Source: Candidatus Shapirobacteria bacterium
Lineage (GTDB): Bacteria > Patescibacteriota > Microgenomatia > UBA12405 > JAHJSD01
Reading direction: 5' to 3'
Assembly (NCBI GenBank): GCA_027021145.1
Contig: JALUUX010000097.1
Location: 1-22,945, forward strand
DNA length: 22,945 nucleotides
Below the pieces are notes generated by a model, which worked only from the letters and a program-made list of their open reading frames with translations, did no database searches and had not been told where the DNA came from. The position numbers were made by a program, and so were the translations under genes. Each line of letters opens with the position of its first letter. Within the stretch, counting starts at the first letter, position 1. Shown here in pieces: positions 6,825 through 14,687 of the stretch.

Positions 6825-9659
6825 ATGCCTGACTCCAAAACTAAGCGTCAATTTCAGTTTGAAGTAGCAACTACCAAACCAGCGGCGATCATTTTTGCCG
6901 ACCCCTTTCTAACCAAAATCCTTCGCCGCTTTCTTCACCGCCAGGGTTTGGTAGTTAAGCGCAAACCTAGCTTAGTCGATTATGTTATCGATGTCCAAGG
7001 AAACCCAGAGGCAATTCAATTAGCTCAACGCAGCCAGGCCAAATACCTCCGCCTCACCAAAGAAGTTGATCTATCAGTTGACTTAGAAGGAATCAACTGG
7101 CGTTTAGCTCGAACTAACTTTCTTTTGGGGCCAGGCCTAGACCCCCAAGAGCCTCTAAACCAAATTGTAATCGCCGCTATTAAAAATCAGCCTTTAACTA
7201 TTCCCTTTAACCCTCAAGATCAAATTTATCCCCTTCACCCCCAAGATCTAGCTCAAGCTCTTTGGCAAGCCTTAGTTTTACCCAACACGGCCCAGAAAGA
7301 ATTCTTAATTCTTGGCCCCCCAGTTACTGTCCAACAGTGGGTTAACCAGATTCAACAACTGGCCCAGAACGAACAACCAGTTCAATTTCAGCCTCACTCC
7401 CGCTTACCCTCCTATTCAAAATCAATAATAGAGGCCAGTCAAAACCAACTCCACTGGCAGCCTCAATTTTCTTGGCAAGAAACCACCGAAGCTGCTTTCC
7501 AGTTTTTTTGGAAACAAATTGCCCCTGAGGAAAAACAAGAATCAGTTTCTTCTCTATCAGAAGATGTCCCGCCGGTCCCAACCATCCTCGAATTTCCTCG
7601 AGAAGAATCCCTCTCTCCAGAGTCAACCGATAATTATCAAGAAACCACCAGGGAAACTCATCCCGAGGAAGAACTTATTGTAATTGAAGAACAAGAATCG
7701 GCCCCAGAAGAAAAACAAGAAGAAAAGCGAATCCAACAAATCCTTGACCATTTTCAAGAAGAACCTTCACCCTCTTCTCCTGATACTAAACACAAATCTC
7801 GGAAACTGCCTTGGAAATGGTTCCTGGTTCTAGGAGGAATACCCTTATTCCTAATCTTTCTTTTTTGGTTTAGAGTAGTTTTTGGTCTTGTCTGGGCTAG
7901 CCGCCAGCTCTACCAAAGCTTAAACCAAATGAGCCAACAATCTTGGTCTCAAGCAGAGAAATCAAGTCAGAAAGCAAAGACCGGCTTCGGTCAAATCGAA
8001 TTTTGGCTTAAGGAGACCCAATTAAGTTGGGCCTTTCCCTTTGTTAATCAACCTCTAACCCAGCTAGCAGAATTAGGCCATAGAACCGCTTTAGCCGTTC
8101 AATTGGCCTTGCCCCTGGCTGAAAACAGTTTTAATCTAGCTGAGGCAATTTTAAAAGATCGCTCTTTTGACTTTGATCAAGGAATCAAGACAATCAGTCA
8201 ACAGATGGTTCAACTTGATTGGCAATTGAGCTTAGTTGAAGCCCTTTTAGAATCGCGCTGGTCGCTCTTTCCACCCCGATGGCGTCAAGCCAGTCAGGAC
8301 TGGCGGCGAAAAATTAGCCACCTCCGCTCAGGTTTGGCTAAAGCTCAAAAAATTGTCCCCCAGCTTCCCTGGCTCGTAGGAGCTCAAGGTCAACGACGCA
8401 CCTTCTTGGTTCTCCTCCAGAACAATATGGAGCTTCGACCCACGGGCGGCTTCATCGGCTCCTTTGCCCTGATTACTTTCGAGGACGGAGCCTTGATTAA
8501 CTTTGAGGTTAAAGATGTTTATGTCGCCGATGGCCAACTCAAAGGCCATGTAGAGCCACCGAAACAAATCAAGGAAATTCTCGGTGAAGAAACCTGGTAC
8601 CTTCGAGATGTAAACTGGGATCCTGACTTCCCCAAAACCGCCCGCAATGCCCAATGGTTTTTGCGCAAAGAGTTGGGTCGTCAGGTCGATGGAGTAATTG
8701 GTTTTAATCTCGAGGCAGCCAAAAAATTAATCGCTGCTTTTGGCGAGGTTTATCTGGCTGACTTTAACGAGAAGATTGATGCCAACAATCTTTTTGAGCG
8801 CGCCGAGTTCTGGGCCGAAAATGAATTCTTCCCTGGTTCAACCCAAAAAATGGCCTTTCTCGGCCTTCTGGGCAAGCAACTTTTCGAAATGATTAAGGCT
8901 GCTCGAGCCGAAGAATATCTTAAAATTGGTCAAGCTTTTTTGGCTGCCCTGGAAGAAAAAGAAATTCTGATTTATTTAAATCAGCCTGAACTCAATCAAG
9001 CGCTTTACCAACTAAACTGGGATGGTCGAATCAAAACCCCAACCTGTAGTCTCCAGCCTTGCTTTACTGATTATCTCTACCTGGTGGAAGCTAATCTTGG
9101 CGTTAACAAAAGCAATTATTTCTTACGCCGACGGATTGAAAAGGCGATTGAGTTTCGACCAGACGGACAAATTAGTCATCAACTCAAGATTTATTACGAA
9201 AATACCGCCACTTCAAGCAATTGGCCCGGAGGAGAGTATGTCAATTGGCTCAGGGTTTATCTTCCCCGAGAAACTCAATTAGAATCGATCGAAGTCAGCA
9301 ACCCCTTTAATCCCCAAGAAAAGAAAATCATCGGACCAGAAGAGCGAGAAGAGGAAATTAAAAATAATAAAGAAGTAATTGGTTTCTTAATCAGGGTCCC
9401 AATTAAACAACGACGAACAGTAACGATCAAATTTAACCAGAAACTCAACTTCGACCCCCAGCAAAAACGCTTTGGCTATCTCCTCTATTGGCAGAAACAA
9501 TCAGGCTATCAAAGCACTCCCCTTTCAGTGTTAATCTCTTTTCCCAATGAATGGCAGCCACTCCAAGTCAATCCCGCTGCTAGCCTGGTTTCAGGCAAAC
9601 TCCTTTTTAACCAACAGTTAGATAAAGATTCAACTTTTGGAGTAGAATTTGGACAATAA
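6825..9659 (+). CDS. DUF4012 protein with degenerate epimerase-like N-terminus
   Basis: 944 residues in three parts. Residues 1 to about 225 resemble the later part of an NAD-dependent sugar epimerase: RTNFLLGPG near 95, then VIAAIKNQPLTIPF and YPLHPQDLAQALWQAL, which is the place where such enzymes match extended-SDR proteins. The Rossmann glycine motif and the YxxxK catalytic pair are not evident, so it is probably inactive. Residues about 230-325 are an acidic Glu/Gln/Pro/Ser linker. A membrane helix follows (about 329-355), then the C-terminal extracytoplasmic part with the DUF4012 core from about 523 (RRTFLVLLQNNMELRPTGGF). DUF4012 has no established function; it is common in Patescibacteria and Actinobacteria and often sits near polysaccharide genes. 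The gene starts 4 bases after rnhA and ends 3 bases before mutM. Topology suggests a cytoplasmic sensor-like domain coupled to a surface domain; that is inference. Confidence 0.88.
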   Translation: MPDSKTKRQFQFEVATTKPAAIIFADPFLTKILRRFLHRQGLVVKRKPSLVDYVIDVQGNPEAIQLAQRSQAKYLRLTKEVDLSVDLEGINWRLARTNFLLGPGLDPQEPLNQIVIAAIKNQPLTIPFNPQDQIYPLHPQDLAQALWQALVLPNTAQKEFLILGPPVTVQQWVNQIQQLAQNEQPVQFQPHSRLPSYSKSIIEASQNQLHWQPQFSWQETTEAAFQFFWKQIAPEEKQESVSSLSEDVPPVPTILEFPREESLSPESTDNYQETTRETHPEEELIVIEEQESAPEEKQEEKRIQQILDHFQEEPSPSSPDTKHKSRKLPWKWFLVLGGIPLFLIFLFWFRVVFGLVWASRQLYQSLNQMSQQSWSQAEKSSQKAKTGFGQIEFWLKETQLSWAFPFVNQPLTQLAELGHRTALAVQLALPLAENSFNLAEAILKDRSFDFDQGIKTISQQMVQLDWQLSLVEALLESRWSLFPPRWRQASQDWRRKISHLRSGLAKAQKIVPQLPWLVGAQGQRRTFLVLLQNNMELRPTGGFIGSFALITFEDGALINFEVKDVYVADGQLKGHVEPPKQIKEILGEETWYLRDVNWDPDFPKTARNAQWFLRKELGRQVDGVIGFNLEAAKKLIAAFGEVYLADFNEKIDANNLFERAEFWAENEFFPGSTQKMAFLGLLGKQLFEMIKAARAEEYLKIGQAFLAALEEKEILIYLNQPELNQALYQLNWDGRIKTPTCSLQPCFTDYLYLVEANLGVNKSNYFLRRRIEKAIEFRPDGQISHQLKIYYENTATSSNWPGGEYVNWLRVYLPRETQLESIEVSNPFNPQEKKIIGPEEREEEIKNNKEVIGFLIRVPIKQRRTVTIKFNQKLNFDPQQKRFGYLLYWQKQSGYQSTPLSVLISFPNEWQPLQVNPAASLVSGKLLFNQQLDKDSTFGVEFGQ

Positions 9660-9662
9660 CCT

Positions 9663-10538
9663 ATGCCTGAGTTACCCGAAGTAGAAACTACCAAGCGCTA
9701 TCTAGAAAAGAAAATCATTGGCCAAAGAATTAAAAAAATTGAAATTCTTTCGCCAAAGCAATTTATTGGCGATCCTAAACAAATTATTGGCAAAAAAATT
9801 GTCGGCTTGGAGCGGAGAGCAAAACTGTTAATCTGGCAGCTGGAAAATGATCTCTTTCTTTTAATTCACCTTAAGTTGACCGGACAAATTGTTTATCATG
9901 AAAAGCTAGCCGGGAAAAAAGCAGTTTTTGGCCACCCAATTCCTTTTGCTGGTGGACCCACTCTACCAGGAAAATCAACTCGAATAGTTGTTTACTTAGA
10001 CAAAGGGGTAATCTTTTTCAACGACTTAAGAAAATTTGGCTGGATGAAAGTAATCCAAAAACCAAAAACCAAAAACCAAAAAGATTACCTAAAGCTCAAG
10101 ATCTTTGAAGGCTTAGGAGTAGAGCCATTGTCAAAGGACTTCACCCCGGAATACCTCAAAAAAGTACTATCCCGCAGTCGAAGAGCAGTAAAGTTGGTCC
10201 TGATGGACCAAAGCAAAATTGCCGGGATTGGTAATATTTACGCCAACGAGGCCCTCTGGCAGGCAAAAATTGATCCCCGCAAGCCAGCTCATCAAGTAAA
10301 GAGAATTAAGCCGCTTTGGCAAGCCATCAGAAAAGTCTTGAAAGAGGGAATTGAATACGGTGGCACTTCTGCTGCTGATGAGGCCTATATTAAACCCAAC
10401 GGCAGTCCGGGTCAATATCAACAACACCTGGCCGTTTATCAACGGGAAGGAAAGCCTTGTCCTCGCTGTCAGACGCCAATTAAACGAATTAAAATCAACA
10501 ACCGCAGCACCTTCTTCTGCCCTCAATGTCAAAAGTAA
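9663..10538 (+). CDS. mutM: Formamidopyrimidine-DNA glycosylase MutM (Fpg)
   Basis: 291 residues, full family length. The start MPELPEVE gives the catalytic N-terminal Pro and following Glu. K54 in ERRAKLLIW is the expected conserved lysine. The helix-two-turn-helix with GIGNIYANEALW (residues 188-199) is intact. The C-terminal zinc finger has C266, C269, C286 and C289, with R281 in NNRSTFFCPQCQ. The enzyme removes 8-oxoguanine and formamidopyrimidines and nicks the abasic site. It is last in the operon, 3 bases after the DUF4012 gene. Residues 133-140 (KPKTKNQK) are encoded by four perfect 7-base repeats, a possible slippage site. Assignment is secure. Confidence 0.97.
   Translation: MPELPEVETTKRYLEKKIIGQRIKKIEILSPKQFIGDPKQIIGKKIVGLERRAKLLIWQLENDLFLLIHLKLTGQIVYHEKLAGKKAVFGHPIPFAGGPTLPGKSTRIVVYLDKGVIFFNDLRKFGWMKVIQKPKTKNQKDYLKLKIFEGLGVEPLSKDFTPEYLKKVLSRSRRAVKLVLMDQSKIAGIGNIYANEALWQAKIDPRKPAHQVKRIKPLWQAIRKVLKEGIEYGGTSAADEAYIKPNGSPGQYQQHLAVYQREGKPCPRCQTPIKRIKINNRSTFFCPQCQK
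10055..10082 (+). repeat. Four tandem copies of CCAAAAA inside mutM
   Basis: CCAAAAA occurs four times without a mismatch (10055-10061, 10062-10068, 10069-10075, 10076-10082). Because 7 is not a multiple of 3, gain or loss of one copy would shift the mutM frame. GTAATC just before and GATTAC just after form a 6-bp inverted pair around the tract, which may be chance. Confidence 0.9.
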
Positions 10539-10571
10539 TCCCGTCTCCAAAACAAAATCTAAACCGACGGG
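10539..10571. terminator. Hairpin between convergent operons
   Basis: TCCCGTC (10539-10545) and GACGGGA (10565-10571) make a perfect 7-bp stem with a 19-base A-rich loop directly after the mutM stop codon. It lies between two convergent operons and could end transcription or protect 3' ends from both sides. No T-run follows on the plus strand, so intrinsic termination is doubtful. Confidence 0.35.
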
Positions 10572-10603
10572 ACCATCAGAGAAAGCTAGCAGCCCGAGTA
10601 AAA

Positions 10604-11497
10604 TTATCTACCACTCAACCATTCAAGCAATTTTCGGGCCACATTAATACCCGTAACCGATTCAAAACCTTTAAACTGACAGGCACGGTTAACTTCTAAA
10701 ATACAGGGTTTACCAGAAGAATCATGAATAATATCTATTCCAGCATAATCAAGAGTAAAAACTGAAGCCGCTGCTTCGGCCAACTGAATCTGTTCCGCTG
10801 TTGGTTTAATCGCCAAAACCTGACCTCCCTGAGAAAAGTTAGTTACCACTGACCCTGGAGCTGCCACTCGCTTCATCACCCCAATCACTTGACCCCCAAG
10901 AACAATCAGGCGATAATCTTGGCCTACAGGAAGAAATGGCTGAAACAGCCACATTTCCAACCCTTTCGTAGTTAACAGGGGATAAATCTTTTCTAAATCT
11001 TCCGGGCTAGTTATTTTTTCAATCCCTCGTCCCTGAGCACCAAATCGAGGCTTCACTAAACAGGGAAAACCAACCTCTTTCTTTAGCAATTTCTTTAATT
11101 CGGCCAGAGAAAGATTAGCGCCAAAGCTCACCGTCTTCACTACCGGTAGGCCTTGATCAACCAAATGGTAGGCCTGAGTCAGTTTATCAAGACGAGGAAA
11201 ACGCAAATAAGAGCGGCCATTTAATACTTTTTTGTTCTGACTCAACAAATATCTGATCAACAAATTGCGAAAAGCAATGTAGCCACCAGTCCTGGTTCCT
11301 GCTACTCGAAAAATCGCTCCCTGATAATCGTCGAGCGAGTGACCATTAACAGAAACTGTCATCTTTTGGAAAGAAAAATCAAAGGTTAAGTCTTGATACT
11401 GAACAATCTCGAGACGACAACCCAATTGCCTGGCTTCTTCTTGAAGTCGTTCAGGCGCATATTTTTCCTTGTTTATTCGGAAAACTAGAATATTCAC
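10604..11497 (-). CDS. RimK-like ATP-grasp ligase, third of the cluster
   Basis: 297 residues. It is an ATP-grasp protein of the RimK type, the group that joins amino acids to acids or peptides with ATP through an acyl-phosphate. The Lys-containing nucleotide site is PCLVKPRFGAQGRGI (145-159). VGQDYRLIVLGGQVIGVMKR (191-210) carries the D-R pair and the conserved Lys. The metal-binding end is ILEVNRACQFKGFE (266-279). The N-terminal pre-ATP-grasp part starts MNILVFRINKEK. The start is GTG, 9 bases after the stop of the preceding ligase gene, and no nearby ATG is in frame. It is last in the four-gene operon with a second similar ligase, a ligase-protease fusion and a 7TM protein. The substrate is not shown by the sequence; alpha-glutamate-type ligation or peptide tagging is inferred. 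Confidence 0.9.
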   Translation of the reverse strand: MNILVFRINKEKYAPERLQEEARQLGCRLEIVQYQDLTFDFSFQKMTVSVNGHSLDDYQGAIFRVAGTRTGGYIAFRNLLIRYLLSQNKKVLNGRSYLRFPRLDKLTQAYHLVDQGLPVVKTVSFGANLSLAELKKLLKKEVGFPCLVKPRFGAQGRGIEKITSPEDLEKIYPLLTTKGLEMWLFQPFLPVGQDYRLIVLGGQVIGVMKRVAAPGSVVTNFSQGGQVLAIKPTAEQIQLAEAAASVFTLDYAGIDIIHDSSGKPCILEVNRACQFKGFESVTGINVARKLLEWLSGR

Positions 11498-11506
11498 CTT
11501 TTTGCT

Positions 11507-12457
11507 TTAATCTTTGACTTGATTCTTTAACTTAATTAGATATTGAGCAATCTTATCAGCAACATCAATCCCAGTAGCAGCAGCAAAACCCTTGAATTGA
11601 GGAGAGCGATTGACTTCAAACAAAAATGGCTCATCGTCTTCTTCTCGCAGAACAATATCCACTCCAGCAAAAGAAAGTTGGGCGATCTTGGCGGCTGATA
11701 AAGCAATCTTTTCTAAGAAAGGTGTTAACTTAACCGCAAAGGCTCGCCCCCCTCGAGAAACATTGTTGCGAAACTCATCTGGTCGCTGCCTCACTCGCTT
11801 AATCGCCCCCAGAACCTGATTCCCTAAAACTAAAATGCGCAAATCTCCCTGATTAGGAACAAACTCCTGGGCCAAAAAGCGCTTTCCCTCTTCTTGTTCC
11901 TGAGCCAGCAATTCATCAACTAATCGATTCAGCTGGGCTTGATTCTGAACCAAAAAAACCCGTTCCCCTCGAGCCCCCTCACTCCTTTTAATCACGGCTG
12001 GAAATCCAAGACGGTCCCCAACCACTTGTTTTAAAAATTGAAGACTGCCATAAATAGTTCTTGGCACCGGCAAACCGGCTCTTTGAAAAGCAAACATTTG
12101 ATAGGCCTTCATCGCTAAATAAGGCCGGCCCTCGAGAATCACGGGATCAACAATCCTGACACTACCAGCTTTGACATTATCTCTAAGATAGTTAGCAATC
12201 AAGTTTGCTTCTTCCCAGCGCTTACCAGTAGTCCGAAAGAAGATAACTTTAAACTCTTTTAAGTCTCGCTCACCTAGAAATAGCCGTGGTGGCTGATCAA
12301 TTTTCTCGCCCACCTGAAAATTAAGAGGATAATAATTAGACAACAAAACCGCCTCCCCTCGGGCTTTAATTGCTTCTTCGATCACTCGCAAATGATGAGT
12401 GGCCTTTTTACTAAATAAAATCAAAATCTCCTCTTTTGATTTAATGCTTAGCTTCAT
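11507..12457 (-). CDS. RimK-like ATP-grasp ligase, second of the cluster
   Basis: 316 residues from the chosen ATG. The RimK-type ATP-grasp motifs are all present: FPAVIKRSEGARGERVFLV (about 152-170), QGDLRILVLGNQVLGAIKR (about 203-221), NNVSRGGRA, and FLFEVNRSPQFKGF (about 278-291) for metal binding. It resembles the following ligase, sharing the EVNR-x3-FKGF-x3-TGI ending, so the two are probably paralogues from a duplication with later change of specificity. The ATG at 12457 lies one base after the upstream stop codon, with GAGG about 10 bases before it. A TTG at 12466 would lengthen it by three residues. Coupled translation with the ligase-protease gene is likely. Fold certain, substrate unknown. 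Confidence 0.9.
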   Translation of the reverse strand: MKLSIKSKEEILILFSKKATHHLRVIEEAIKARGEAVLLSNYYPLNFQVGEKIDQPPRLFLGERDLKEFKVIFFRTTGKRWEEANLIANYLRDNVKAGSVRIVDPVILEGRPYLAMKAYQMFAFQRAGLPVPRTIYGSLQFLKQVVGDRLGFPAVIKRSEGARGERVFLVQNQAQLNRLVDELLAQEQEEGKRFLAQEFVPNQGDLRILVLGNQVLGAIKRVRQRPDEFRNNVSRGGRAFAVKLTPFLEKIALSAAKIAQLSFAGVDIVLREEDDEPFLFEVNRSPQFKGFAAATGIDVADKIAQYLIKLKNQVKD

Positions 12458-12458
12458 C

Positions 12459-13769
12459 TCAATCAATCCTCACCATAAAACCTTTTAAGTCCTTGCGGCC
12501 AATTAAAATTTTGGTGCGCAAACGATGACGATCGGTAACATTAGCCGCTGTGATAATCTTTCTTCCCTTAATCCATAAGGTCAATCCAATTACTGGCCGC
12601 CGATGTCGACGGCCTAAAGCAGAACGATAATGGCGATAGTAAAGGATATTATCCGGGCGCAAAAGCCCCAACTCTTGGGCCAGTTCCTGATCAATAGAAC
12701 TTCGATAAGCGCCTGTATCTATTTTAGCCATTAACTCAACCCTTTTTCTCTTCCCCTGCTCAAAGCCACTGATTTTTACCGGTTCTAACGGATCAAGCAC
12801 TTTAATCTCACCATCCTGAGTGACTCGATCCACAAAGCTCTCTCCGAACAAGGTTTGTGCCACCCGAATCCCATGAGCCACGCTCCTGATTTTCAGACCA
12901 CTAACCCGTTCCAGTCGCCGACGCAACCCGGCTCGATTACAAATTTGGATTGATAAACCCGGCCGCGCATTAAGTTCGAGCACTACCGGCCCTTTTTCTT
13001 TATCAAGTACCAAATCAACTCCCAAAAAGCGCAATCCTGGAATAGCCTCCTGACAAAGAATCGCTGTTTCTAGAATCTTTCGCCAAAATGGCACTCGAAT
13101 CCCATTAATCTTGACCGGCTTCTTTCGCTTTCGATCATAGATCTTATTGATCAATCGGCCATTATGGACTCCGTAAGTAGTGATTCCAGTGGCCAAATCG
13201 ATTCCTAAACCGATAGCTCCTTGATGAAGGTTGGCCTTTCCTTTTGATTCCTCAGTGGGAATTCGCAACATTGCCATTACCGGAACGTGGTTGTAAACAA
13301 TAACTCGAACGTCAGGGGTACCCAATTTAGTAAAGCGAAGAAACTTAGGATGAATTTTAATTCTTTCCTCGATAAAAACCTTGTCCTGGGTGCCGCGAAC
13401 ATTAAACTGACCTTGGAGGATATCTAAACAGTGGAAGCGCAAGTAGGCAATATCTACCTTCCTTCCATCCATCAAAAACCACTCGCCTGCCCACTTAGCT
13501 CGCTTCCTGACAACTAGAATTCCCTCACCTCCAGAACTAGAAGCCGGTTTGACAACAAAGTTATCATTTAGTTTCTCCCAAGCAAATTGAAAAACATCTG
13601 TTTGGGATTTAAAAACTGCTATCAACTTAGGCACGCTTACCCCATTCCTAGCCAAAACTCTCTTAGTTCTCAGTTTAGAATTAGCAATCCTCCGCCCATA
13701 GGCAGAGTTCTCCTTCAAATAAATCCAATTCCGCAGGTTCTTGGTCAAAATATCGGCGTAACCAGACAT
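12459..13769 (-). CDS. ATP-grasp ligase fused to retropepsin-like protease
   Basis: 436 residues, two enzymes in one chain. Residues 1 to about 310 are an alpha-L-glutamate-ligase-like ATP-grasp domain: FVVKPASSSGGEGILV (about 71-86), the acidic residues in FLGVDLVLDKEKGPVVLELNARPGL, and NARPGLSIQICNRAGL (267-282), a signature of the rimK-related E-ligase/ATPgrasp_ST family. Residues about 340-436 are a DUF785 (ATP-dependent zinc protease, RimB-like) domain with the retropepsin motif AKIDTGAYRSSI (348-359, D351) and the late ILIGRKDL. In other bacteria the two are separate neighbouring genes. Here one protein would carry both a peptide-forming and a peptide-cutting activity. The ATG at 13769 has GAGGG upstream at good spacing. 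A GTG at 13778 overlapping the 7TM stop is the alternative start. Soluble; probably acts at the membrane with the 7TM protein. Confidence 0.9.
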   Translation of the reverse strand: MSGYADILTKNLRNWIYLKENSAYGRRIANSKLRTKRVLARNGVSVPKLIAVFKSQTDVFQFAWEKLNDNFVVKPASSSGGEGILVVRKRAKWAGEWFLMDGRKVDIAYLRFHCLDILQGQFNVRGTQDKVFIEERIKIHPKFLRFTKLGTPDVRVIVYNHVPVMAMLRIPTEESKGKANLHQGAIGLGIDLATGITTYGVHNGRLINKIYDRKRKKPVKINGIRVPFWRKILETAILCQEAIPGLRFLGVDLVLDKEKGPVVLELNARPGLSIQICNRAGLRRRLERVSGLKIRSVAHGIRVAQTLFGESFVDRVTQDGEIKVLDPLEPVKISGFEQGKRKRVELMAKIDTGAYRSSIDQELAQELGLLRPDNILYYRHYRSALGRRHRRPVIGLTLWIKGRKIITAANVTDRHRLRTKILIGRKDLKGFMVRID

Positions 13770-13774
13770 CAAAA

Positions 13775-14662
13775 TCACCCTCGCAGAACCGACTTAAAAC
13801 GGCGATATTCCAAAAGCCGAAAGCCAGTGTAACGACCAATAAAAAGATTAAGGAAGAATATCGTCAAAAGAGAAGATTCCGGATAGAGAATAACCCATTC
13901 TTGCATTTTATCCCAGCTCATCAAGATGGCCCCTGCTACAGCAATAAACAGTGTGCCTAAAGTTAGACTAATGGCTCGCCGTCGACTCTTACCCATCTGG
14001 ACGCGCACAAATTCTTCGGAAAGAAGAATAAGAAATAAGATTGGGAAAATAGAAATCTTAGTCAAGTCAAAAAGATGAAGGTTGGGAGCCAAAAATAGTA
14101 AAATAAAGGTAGCTACCGAAACTACCCAAAGCACCACTGTCCGCCGAGAGCGCTGATGAAGCCGAATTCGCCGCAATATTCGGCCAAAAACTGAGGTAAG
14201 AAAAAGGATCATGCCGAAAAGAATCAATCCTCCCACAATACCCGTAGCCAAAAAAGAAACCGAGATCATTGCTGGCATAAAAATACCGAAACCTGTAAGA
14301 CCAACCAAGTAATAGAGGGCACTTACAATAGTACCAATCAAAGGCAAGAGAAAGATCAAAACAATCGTATTGGTGGAAACTCCTTTATCAATCGCGGCTC
14401 GAATAGCATATTTTAAGAAATTAGTTGGAGCAATGGGACCAAGCTCTTGTTTGGCTAGCACCGCCCGAAGTCGATCCTGAGTAGGTTGATCAAGAGGTTC
14501 AGTTGGAGGCTGAGTTGGCCGAGGTGTGGCTGTGGCAGAAGCTGAGGCGGTTGGGGTCGCGATAAGAGAAGGAGTAATCGAAATAGCCCAACCAAAGCGC
14601 TTTCCCCAAAAAAACAAACCTCCTAGCCAAACCAGGATCAAACCAGAGCGGAAAATTTTCAT
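13775..14662 (-). CDS. 7TM protein of the transglutaminase-linked family
   Basis: 295 residues. An N-terminal signal or anchor (about 7-25) is followed by a Thr/Ala/Pro/Ser linker (31-62) of low complexity. A short conserved stretch (RLRAVLAKQELGPIAPTNFLKYAIRAAIDKG, split over 64-94) comes next, then about seven hydrophobic helices between residues 98 and 278. The pattern matches the '7TM_transglut' family, whose members elsewhere carry an inactive transglutaminase-like domain before the helices and sit beside a RimK-related ligase and a DUF785 protease. Here the extracytoplasmic domain is missing and replaced by the linker. It is first in the operon, and its TGA is followed 5 bases later by the ligase-protease ATG. 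It probably anchors or scaffolds the ligation system; that is inferred from the conserved neighbourhood. Confidence 0.85.
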   Translation of the reverse strand: MKIFRSGLILVWLGGLFFWGKRFGWAISITPSLIATPTASASATATPRPTQPPTEPLDQPTQDRLRAVLAKQELGPIAPTNFLKYAIRAAIDKGVSTNTIVLIFLLPLIGTIVSALYYLVGLTGFGIFMPAMISVSFLATGIVGGLILFGMILFLTSVFGRILRRIRLHQRSRRTVVLWVVSVATFILLFLAPNLHLFDLTKISIFPILFLILLSEEFVRVQMGKSRRRAISLTLGTLFIAVAGAILMSWDKMQEWVILYPESSLLTIFFLNLFIGRYTGFRLLEYRRFKSVLRG

Positions 14663-14673
14663 GGTAGCTTCTA

Positions 14674-14679
14674 ATTATA
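14674..14679 (-). promoter_or_regulatory. -10 box of the ATP-grasp/7TM operon
   Basis: TATAAT on the minus strand (14679-14674) stands 11 bases before the ATG at 14662, between comF and the operon. The -35 region falls inside the end of comF and matches poorly (TTCGGT). The leader should be about 4 bases. Confidence 0.5.
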
Positions 14680-14687
14680 CCAAAAAG

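Noticed and set aside
8328..8654. 108-residue minus-strand frame antisense to the DUF4012 core
   Set aside because: The opposite strand carries the conserved DUF4012 motif. The antisense frame has no recognisable features or promoter.
10055..10082. Seed of a CRISPR array
   Set aside because: The units are 7 bases with no spacers; it is a simple tandem repeat within a coding sequence.
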